From Spirochaetota bacterium (GTDB taxonomy: Bacteria; Spirochaetota; Spirochaetia; Treponematales; Breznakiellaceae): a DNA stretch of 15,309 nucleotides. Under the pieces are notes generated by a model. It did no database searches, was not told the origin of the DNA, and saw nothing but the letters and a program-made list of their open reading frames with translations. Location: contig JAEXTK010000296.1 of assembly GCA_023406985.1 (NCBI GenBank), forward strand, positions 1 to 15,309. Direction: 5' to 3'. A program made the position numbers and the translations under genes. This document shows, piece by piece, positions 6,227 to 11,842 of this stretch (within the stretch, counting starts at the first letter, position 1; the number at the start of each line of letters is the position of its first letter).

Positions 6227-7522
6227 GTGGAGACGGTCGCGCCCTTCCAGTACTACCTCTTCATCGCCTGCGCCGCCCTCTTCGGCACGGGGCTCCTCCT
6301 CGCCCTCATCCTGCCCTATCGCCGGAAAGCCACGGAGGCGGTCAAGGAGCTGCGGACCTTCCTGACGCTTTCCCTCGCCTACCTGGTCTGCAACACGCTC
6401 GAACTCGTCTCGGCGAGCGAAGGCGCCACCCTCTTTTTCGCGTCGTTGGGCTACGCCTTCATCGGCGGAATCCCGGTGGCGGTCTTCCTCTTCGCCGTGC
6501 GTTTTTCCGGGCACGACGCGCTCGCGGCTCGATTGCGGTTCCTCCAGTGGGTCATTCCCGTCGGACAACTGGCCGTGGTCTTCACCAACGGCGTTCACCA
6601 TCTCCATTGGATCTCCTGGACCTTCGTCCGGATCGGCCCCTTCCTATCCATGCGCGCCACGGGCTACGGCCCCACGTTCTGGATCATGTACGTCTACCTC
6701 CAGGCGTTCGCGCTCGCGAGCATCGTACTGCTCTGCGTCGCGGCCGTGTCCCGGTCCCGCGCCTTCAACCGGCAGATGCTCATCGTCCTGGTCGGCGCCC
6801 TCATCCCCTGGGTCGGCAACGCCGTCTACGTGCTCCGCCTCATCCCCGATCTCCGCAAGGACTTCACCCCCATCTCCTACGCGATCTCCGCCATCCTGTT
6901 CGCCGTGGCCTCGTACTACGATCGCCTGTTCGGCCTGATCCCCATCGCGCGGAGCGCGCTCGTGGAAGTCCTGGCCGACCCGCTCATCGCGGTGGACGCC
7001 GACGGGCGGATCATCGATTCGAATCCCGCCGCCCGGGCCGTCTGCGCGCTCCCCCAGAACCCGACGGGGTCGCCGATCGAGTCGAATCCCTTCCTCTATT
7101 CGATAACGGAAACGCTGGTACGGACGGGAACGCCCATGACGGAGGCGAGCCCCGACGGGGATCGATGGTTCGAGGTGCGCGCGACGGACGTGCGCGCGGG
7201 CGATCGGACCCTCCGCCTCTTCTCCATGCGCGATATCACGGAGCGCCGCCGGCTCATGGAGGAGAAGAGCGAACTCATCGAACGCCTGTCCTCGGCCCTT
7301 TCGGACATCCGCACGCTCGAGGGCATCGTGCCGATCTGCGTGTCCTGCAAGAAGGTGCGCGATGACTCCGGCTACTGGGAGCAGGTGGAGAATTACGTCT
7401 CTTCGCATACCAAGGCAGAATTCAGCCACGGGATTTGCCCCGATTGCACCGCCCGGCTCTATCCGGAGCTCGACGTGAGCGAAAAGGACGGCCGCGGGTC
7501 CGCTCCGCAGGCCGGGCCTTGA
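6227..7522 (+). CDS. 7TM-PAS receptor with C-terminal CX2CX29CX2C module (paralogue 1)
   Basis: 431-residue inner-membrane sensor. Seven predicted helices lie at about 8-30, 43-62, 68-93, 104-122, 148-174, 183-203 and 213-231, matching the 7TM module often found at the N-terminus of histidine kinases, with the conserved NGVHHLHW loop at 121-128. A PAS domain follows (about 240-340, with DPLIAVDADGRIIDSNPAA and MRDITERR), then a short coiled coil (345-365) and the module GIVPICVSC...HGICPDC with C371, C374, C404 and C407. No HisKA, HATPase, GGDEF, EAL or HTH motif is present, so the protein is complete without a known output domain. The start is GTG at 6227, six bases after a strong -10 with no Shine-Dalgarno. 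Paralogues lie at 7561 and 10540. The ligand is unknown. Confidence 0.85.
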   Translation: METVAPFQYYLFIACAALFGTGLLLALILPYRRKATEAVKELRTFLTLSLAYLVCNTLELVSASEGATLFFASLGYAFIGGIPVAVFLFAVRFSGHDALAARLRFLQWVIPVGQLAVVFTNGVHHLHWISWTFVRIGPFLSMRATGYGPTFWIMYVYLQAFALASIVLLCVAAVSRSRAFNRQMLIVLVGALIPWVGNAVYVLRLIPDLRKDFTPISYAISAILFAVASYYDRLFGLIPIARSALVEVLADPLIAVDADGRIIDSNPAARAVCALPQNPTGSPIESNPFLYSITETLVRTGTPMTEASPDGDRWFEVRATDVRAGDRTLRLFSMRDITERRRLMEEKSELIERLSSALSDIRTLEGIVPICVSCKKVRDDSGYWEQVENYVSSHTKAEFSHGICPDCTARLYPELDVSEKDGRGSAPQAGP

Positions 7523-7560
7523 TCGGCGGATTGCGCGCGGCCGCGGAAGTCGGACTGCGC

Positions 7561-8832
7561 GTGCCGGCGCCGGCGCAGTACTACGCGTTCCTGGCCTGCG
7601 CCGCGATCCTCTTGGTCGCGCTCGTGCCGTTCGACTTCATGGTCACCCGCCGCCTCGCCGGACAGCCGGCCGCCCAAAACCTCAAGGCCCTGCGCTGGTA
7701 CCTCCGCAGCGCCATCGCCTATCTCGCGGTCAATTCCTTGGAGGTGCTCGCACCCACCGTCGAATCGACCCTCTTCTTCATGCAGCTCTGCTATCTGTTC
7801 ATCGTTTCCATCCCGCTGCGGCTCTTCTTCTTTTCCTTGAGCGTCACGGGCCGGTCCTCCTGGATCCCGCGCTCCCCCGCGCTCGTCTGGAGCCTCCCCG
7901 CCGTCGCCTTCGTCCTCGCGCTCACGAACCGATACCACCATCTCAACTGGCGCGAGCTCGCCTGGTTCGCCTCCGGCCCCTTCGTGCTGGTCCGCGCGGT
8001 GTCCTACGGTCCCTGGTTCTGGCTCATCTGGTCGACGATGGAGATCGCCGTCCTCGTCGGCTGCGGCCTGACCCTCGCTTCCGTGGTCGCGCACGGCCGG
8101 AACCCTAGCCGGCATTCGGCCCTCATCCTCGTCGGCACCCTCGTCCCCGTGGCGGCGAATGCCGTCTACGTGCTCCGCCTGATAGCCGGTTGGCAGAAGG
8201 ATTTTTCCGCCGTCGCGTTCGGCGCGGCCGGGATACTCTTCGCCGTCGGCGTGCTCCGGGGCCGACTCTTCGACCTCGTGCCCATCGCGCGGCGGAAGCT
8301 GGTGGATGCCCTCGCCGATCCCCTCGTGGTGGTGGATAGGGCGGGCGCGGTCGTGGACGCGAATCCCGCCGCGCGGGCCGCCTTCGGTATCGTACCCGGA
8401 CACGCGCGCGCGGACGCCGATCCCTTCCTCGCGACGCTCGAAGGGCTCCGCGCCGCGGACGCGGCCTTCGCCGCCGGCGGGACCGCGGAGTTGAGCCCCG
8501 ACGGGGAACGGTGGTACGAGGTCCGGACGGCGGAAATTCGCCCCCGGAGCAGGCGGACGTTCCGCCTGTACGCCATGCGTGATATAACGGAGCGGCGGCG
8601 CCTCATGGACGAGAAGGACTCCCTCGCCGAGCGGCTTACCCGCGCGCTCGCGGAGGTCAAGACCATGCAGGGCATCGTCCCGATCTGCGCCTCGTGCAAG
8701 AAAGTCCGGGACGACCAGGGGTTCTGGCAGCAGGTGGAGAATTTCGTAGCTTCGCGCACGATGGCGGAATTCAGCCTCGGCCTTTGTCCGGATTGCCGCG
8801 AGCGGCTCTACCCGGATCACGAGACCGGCTAA
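7561..8832 (+). CDS. 7TM-PAS receptor with C-terminal CX2CX29CX2C module (paralogue 2)
   Basis: About 423 residues, colinear with its upstream neighbour: seven membrane helices (about residues 5-25 through 213-231), the NRYHHLNW loop (123-130), a PAS domain (about 242-345, DPLVVVDRAGAVVDANPAA), the linker MRDITERRRLMDEK and the four-cysteine module with C376, C379, C409 and C412. No catalytic output domain is present. The start is uncertain: GTG 7561 best matches the paralogues, while TTG 7531 and TTG 7519 (overlapping the previous stop as TTGA) are alternatives. None has a strong Shine-Dalgarno. The short or absent gap implies cotranscription and translational coupling with paralogue 1, and tandem duplication of the receptor is the simplest origin. 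Confidence 0.82.
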   Translation: MPAPAQYYAFLACAAILLVALVPFDFMVTRRLAGQPAAQNLKALRWYLRSAIAYLAVNSLEVLAPTVESTLFFMQLCYLFIVSIPLRLFFFSLSVTGRSSWIPRSPALVWSLPAVAFVLALTNRYHHLNWRELAWFASGPFVLVRAVSYGPWFWLIWSTMEIAVLVGCGLTLASVVAHGRNPSRHSALILVGTLVPVAANAVYVLRLIAGWQKDFSAVAFGAAGILFAVGVLRGRLFDLVPIARRKLVDALADPLVVVDRAGAVVDANPAARAAFGIVPGHARADADPFLATLEGLRAADAAFAAGGTAELSPDGERWYEVRTAEIRPRSRRTFRLYAMRDITERRRLMDEKDSLAERLTRALAEVKTMQGIVPICASCKKVRDDQGFWQQVENFVASRTMAEFSLGLCPDCRERLYPDHETG

Positions 8833-8852
8833 ACGGAAAGAGGAGGAACGCG

Positions 8853-9197
8853 ATGATCGTCAGGCACAACCAAATGAAGATCGAACTCAAGGAAAAGATG
8901 CGGGGAGGGGAAGGGACCACGACCCTCATCCACTTCGTGGACGGGGCGACGATGAAGAACGCCCGCCTGCTTTCGGAGATCACGCTTCCCCCGGGCGCCT
9001 CCATCGGGGAGCACCGCCACGATTCGGAGACCGAGTACTACCTCATCCGGGAGGGGAAGGGCGTGGTCGTGGACGACGGGGCGGAGACTCCCGTCGGCCC
9101 GGGCGACTGCGTGGTCACCGGAGACGGGGCGAGCCACGCTATCATCAACACGGGGACCACGCCCCTGAAATTCATCGCGGTGATCATCACTTACTGA
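8853..9197 (+). CDS. Single-domain cupin protein
   Basis: 114-residue cupin, a small beta-barrel that usually binds one metal. Motif 1 is complete: G48-x5-H54-x-H56-x4-E61-x6-G68 (GASIGEHRHDSETEYYLIREG). Motif 2 is GDCVVTGDGASHAIIN, with H95 and N99 in place but the usual proline replaced by glycine. So all four metal ligands (H54, H56, E61, H95) are present. The ATG is fixed by a perfect AGGAGG at 8841-8846 six bases upstream. It begins 20 bases after the second receptor gene, so it shares that operon. As a stand-alone small-molecule-binding domain it could sense or bind a ligand for the receptors, but enzyme functions are equally open. Its 3' end overlaps corA by 11 bp. Confidence 0.9.
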   Translation: MIVRHNQMKIELKEKMRGGEGTTTLIHFVDGATMKNARLLSEITLPPGASIGEHRHDSETEYYLIREGKGVVVDDGAETPVGPGDCVVTGDGASHAIINTGTTPLKFIAVIITY

Positions 9198-10170
9198 CCA
9201 TCATGTAGCTGTGCGAGTAGGGAAGCGCGAGGGCGGTGAGCTTCTTGCGCTTCTTGTCGCGCAGGAGGAAGGCCCCGAAGCCCGAAGTCGCCAGACAGGC
9301 CCCGATGATGCCCACGAAGGTATAGGGGTTGTTTTGGAAGGGCAGGTCCACGTTCATGCCGAAGAAACTGACCAAGAGGGTCGGGATCATGAGCACGATG
9401 GACACGATGGTGAGGCGCTTCATCACGATGTTGAGGTTGTTGGAGATGACGCTCGCGAAGGCGTCCATCATGCCCGTGAGGATCGACGAGTAGATGTTCG
9501 CCATCTCGATGGCCTGCTTGTTCTCCGTGAGCACATCCTCCAGGAGTTCGCTCTCGTCTTCCTTGAAGCGCATGAGCGGCGACTTCTGGAGCTTCTCCAG
9601 GAGCAGCTCGTTCGTCTTGAGGCTCGTGGTGAAGTAGACCAGGGACTTCTGGAGAGAGAGGAGCTGGATGAGTTCGTTGTTCTTGACGGACTTCTGCAGC
9701 TCCCGCTCGATCACCGCCGTCTTCTTGTTGAGATCCTTCAATGCGCGGAGATAGACGAAGGCGGCGCGGCCGAGCAGGTTGAGGACGAAGGCGCTCTTGT
9801 TGCGGATATTGAAATCCCGGATGCGGTTGCGCGCCAAATCATCCAAGGCGTCGCTCGTCCCCTGGCAGACCGTGACGATCTTGTCGGAGAAGAGCACGAT
9901 GCCGAGGGGTAAGGTGAAGTAGGAAACTTCGAAGGTGGCGTCGTACACGGGGAGCCGGACGATGACGGCGGTATACGCGTCTTCTTTCTCGACGCGGGCC
10001 TGCTCGTCGGCGTCCATGATATCGGCGAGCAGCTCGCCCGCGATGCCGAATTCGGTCTCCAGGCGCGCGAGGTCGTTCTTGTCCACGTTGCGGGCGTCGA
10101 CCCAGCAGTTGCGGACCACCGCGTCCGTCTCGACGAGGCCCTTCTCTCCCTGGCTGCGGATTACGATCAT
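9187..10170 (-). CDS. corA: CorA-family divalent cation (Mg2+/Co2+) transporter
   Basis: 327-residue CorA-type channel. The cytoplasmic alpha/beta domain (about 1-150) leads to a long helix (about 130-250) rich in charged residues, then two C-terminal membrane helices at about 252-270 and 284-304. The signature GMN selectivity motif is at 271-273 (SFFGMNVDLP) at the end of the first helix. The periplasmic loop is short. A tail of about 23 residues with KKRKK follows the second helix, longer than in many CorA proteins. GGAGGA at 10182-10177 lies seven bases before the ATG, but this Shine-Dalgarno is the right arm of a perfect 8-bp hairpin. A small ORF precedes it, with 48 bases between. Homopentamers are expected from the family. 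The gene ends by overlapping the cupin. Confidence 0.93.
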   Translation of the reverse strand: MIVIRSQGEKGLVETDAVVRNCWVDARNVDKNDLARLETEFGIAGELLADIMDADEQARVEKEDAYTAVIVRLPVYDATFEVSYFTLPLGIVLFSDKIVTVCQGTSDALDDLARNRIRDFNIRNKSAFVLNLLGRAAFVYLRALKDLNKKTAVIERELQKSVKNNELIQLLSLQKSLVYFTTSLKTNELLLEKLQKSPLMRFKEDESELLEDVLTENKQAIEMANIYSSILTGMMDAFASVISNNLNIVMKRLTIVSIVLMIPTLLVSFFGMNVDLPFQNNPYTFVGIIGACLATSGFGAFLLRDKKRKKLTALALPYSHSYMMVSK

Positions 10171-10173
10171 GTT

Positions 10174-10208
10174 GGTTCCTCCAAGAATGGCGCTTCCTGC
10201 GAGGAACC
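10174..10208 (-). promoter_or_regulatory. Hairpin sequestering the corA ribosome binding site
   Basis: In the minus-strand RNA, GGUUCCUC (10208-10201) is perfectly complementary to GAGGAACC (10181-10174), 8 bp around a 19-base loop. The right arm contains most of the corA Shine-Dalgarno (GGAGGA, 10182-10177), three bases before the AUG. The left arm begins ten bases after the leader ORF stop, within reach of a terminating ribosome. Confidence 0.65.
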
Positions 10209-10321
10209 GTACGGCCGCTCAGGACCGCTCGGGATCGACCTCAGGAAGCGCTGCGATGATGATGGCTATATGGTAGGGGACACTACTGCCCCCGCCGTCC
10301 GTATCGGACATGGCGCTTCCT
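10187..10321 (-). repeat. Repeated and inverted AGGAAGCGC elements in the corA leader
   Basis: AGGAAGCGCCAT occurs twice on the minus strand, at 10321-10310 (overlapping the leader ORF's Shine-Dalgarno and AUG) and at 10198-10187 (in the loop of the corA hairpin). The exact complement GCGCTTCCT lies between them at 10251-10243, inside the leader ORF. The middle element can pair over 9 bp with either flanking copy but not both. Confidence 0.7.
10219..10311 (-). CDS. Small leader ORF upstream of corA (30 aa; 51 aa from an upstream ATG)
   Basis: A 30-codon ORF on the corA strand starts at ATG 10311-10309 behind a near-perfect AAGGAGG (10325-10319) with seven-base spacing, and stops 48 bases before corA. 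The peptide begins MSDTDGGGSSVPYH, has a short hydrophobic run IAIIIAAL and ends LPEVDPERS, an acidic, proline-containing tail. An in-frame ATG at 10374 would extend it to 51 residues (MRTEIDRPSYEG...) and sits ten bases after a TATAAC -10, so near-leaderless initiation there is possible. It resembles in arrangement the short ORFs preceding Mg2+ transporter genes (mgtL and the corA leader peptide of enterobacteria), without recognisable sequence identity. A cis-acting role is more likely than a free functional peptide, but neither is shown. Confidence 0.55.
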   Translation of the reverse strand: MSDTDGGGSSVPYHIAIIIAALPEVDPERS

Positions 10322-10384
10322 CCTTGTTGGGGTGTTCGGCCTTCGTAGGAAGGACGGTCGATCTCGGTACGCATTTCAATAACG

Positions 10385-10413
10385 GTTATAACAAAAAACT
10401 CCACTCGGCGCAA
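10385..10413 (-). promoter_or_regulatory. Promoter for the leader ORF-corA transcript
   Basis: TTGCGC (10413-10408, 3/6) and TATAAC (10390-10385, 5/6) are spaced by 17 bases on the minus strand. The predicted start near 10378 gives a leader of about 65 bases before the 30-aa ORF. An inverted repeat TCGGC-GCAA-GCCGA (10405-10418) overlaps the -35 and may be an operator. Confidence 0.5.
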
Positions 10414-10425
10414 GCCGACCGCAGT

Positions 10426-10457
10426 GTCCCGAAGATTCGGGAAAAATCGATCGGGAC
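10426..10457. promoter_or_regulatory. Candidate operator: TCGGGA half-sites between corA and the third receptor
   Basis: CCCGAA-GA-TTCGGG is a 14-bp palindrome at 10428-10441, and a further TCGGGA copy lies at 10451-10456. GTCCCGA (10426-10432) is also inverted to TCGGGAC (10451-10457). The cluster lies upstream of both divergent promoters, suggesting a dimeric regulator. No regulator can be named. Confidence 0.4.
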
Positions 10458-10480
10458 CGCGAATAGCCGGGCGACGCCAT

Positions 10481-10509
10481 TTGAACTCGTACCGAATGGC
10501 GACTAGAAT
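10481..10509 (+). promoter_or_regulatory. Promoter for the third receptor/MCP operon
   Basis: TTGAAC (10481-10486, 4/6) and TAGAAT (10504-10509, 5/6) are separated by 17 bases. Transcription would start near 10516, giving a leader of about 24 bases with only a weak purine-rich ribosome site before ATG 10540. Confidence 0.6.
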
Positions 10510-10539
10510 GGAGCCGAGCGAAGATCGTGAAAAGCTTCT

Positions 10540-11802
10540 ATGGCTGAAACAGCCCTGTATACCACGTACCTCGTACTCGCGGCTGTTTCGGCATCCTTGG
10601 TGGGACCCGTCGCCTTCTCGGTCCGTCGGCGAACGCGCGGGACCGCCCACGAGGCGCTCTCGTGGTGTCTCCTCGCCATCCTCTGGACCCTTCTTTCCAA
10701 CATCTTCGAGATCCTCGCGCCCGACTTTCGCTCTACGCTCGCCTGGTCCTTCATCGGCTACGCGGGCCTCGTCATGATTCCGCCGACGGCCCTCCTCTTC
10801 GCCCTCGGCTATACGGGGAGGGAACGCCATGGCCGAGCCTTCCTGGTGTTCATCGTGCCGGTCGTCACCCTCGCGCTCCTCGCCACGAACGGCCTCCATC
10901 ATCTCCACTGGGCTTCGGTCGCCTACCGGAGAGTCGGGCCCTACTCGGCCTTGTCCATCGCCTACGGGCCCTGGTTCTGGGTCCTCATCGTCCACCAGTA
11001 CGCGCTCCTGATCGGCGGAGCCGCGATGGTGTCGGTGGATTTCTTCGCGTCGCGCCGGTTCTACTCCCTGCAGGCGCGCTGCGTGGTCTTCGGCGCGATC
11101 GCGCCCCTGGCCTTCAACGCCCTCTACATCTTCCGCTTGCTGCCCGGCGTTACGAAGGATTTCACTCCGGTCGCGTTCGCCCTCTCGGGCCTGGCCTTCG
11201 GTATCGGCGTTCGGCGGTACCGCCTCTTCGACCTCATGCCCGTGGCGTACCGCGCGGCCTTCGACGCCATGGCGGACCCGGTCTTCATCGTCGACGCGGG
11301 GGGCCGGCTCGTGGACATGAACGCCGCCGCCGGGATGGTCGGGCTCCGCCCGGACGACCTCGGACGGCCGGTCGCCGAGCTCCCCGCGGCGGGCGCGGCG
11401 ATCCGCTCGGCGACGGAACCGACAGGAGGGCGCGCGCCTTCCGAGCTATCCCTGGATACCGCGGGCGGACCGCGCTGGTTCGAGGCGGTAGCGCGCACAT
11501 TGGGCGCCGGTCCCGGCGCGCGTACGCTCTACGCCCTCCGGGACGTGACCGAGCGGCGCGCCATGTTCTTGGAAAAGAGCGAGCTCGTGGATAAATTGAC
11601 GGCCGCGCTCGCGGAGATCAACGACCTCCGGGGCATCATCCCCGTCTGCGCCAAGTGCAAAAAAATGCGCGACGACGAAGGCTACTGGCAGCAATTGGAG
11701 GACTATCTTTCCAAACGCGCCGACCTGCGCTTCACCCACGGGCTCTGTCCCGAATGCGCCGCGCAGATCTTGTCGGAGTTGGAAGATCGCGGGGCGGTTT
11801 GA
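10540..11802 (+). CDS. 7TM-PAS receptor with C-terminal CX2CX29CX2C module (paralogue 3)
   Basis: 420-residue inner-membrane sensor with the same plan as the proteins at 6227 and 7561. Seven helices lie within residues 6-225, the loop reads NGLHHLHW (117-124), and a PAS domain spans about 232-340 (DPVFIVDAGGRLVDMNAAA). A coiled coil (345-362) leads to the four-Cys module with C370, C373, C403 and C406, keeping KKMRDDEGYWQQLEDY and HGLCPEC. No kinase, cyclase or DNA-binding domain is present. It is more diverged from the other two than they are from each other. ATG 10540 is the first in-frame start after a good promoter. The gene is followed after 40 bases by an MCP-type protein, which suggests that its signal could be passed to a chemotaxis-like pathway. 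Confidence 0.85.
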   Translation: MAETALYTTYLVLAAVSASLVGPVAFSVRRRTRGTAHEALSWCLLAILWTLLSNIFEILAPDFRSTLAWSFIGYAGLVMIPPTALLFALGYTGRERHGRAFLVFIVPVVTLALLATNGLHHLHWASVAYRRVGPYSALSIAYGPWFWVLIVHQYALLIGGAAMVSVDFFASRRFYSLQARCVVFGAIAPLAFNALYIFRLLPGVTKDFTPVAFALSGLAFGIGVRRYRLFDLMPVAYRAAFDAMADPVFIVDAGGRLVDMNAAAGMVGLRPDDLGRPVAELPAAGAAIRSATEPTGGRAPSELSLDTAGGPRWFEAVARTLGAGPGARTLYALRDVTERRAMFLEKSELVDKLTAALAEINDLRGIIPVCAKCKKMRDDEGYWQQLEDYLSKRADLRFTHGLCPECAAQILSELEDRGAV

Positions 11803-11842
11803 TCGGCCTGAACATATATCTACATCATGTGAAAGGAATACT

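Noticed and set aside
6955..7522. Possible histidine kinase or diguanylate cyclase domain after the PAS domain
   Set aside because: I looked for H-box, N/G-box, GGDEF and EAL motifs in all three receptors and found none. The remaining 90 residues are too short for such domains.
11803..11842. Separate promoter for the MCP gene in the AT-rich gap
   Set aside because: TATATC-like hexamers are present, but no -35 lies at 16-18 bases with better than chance match.
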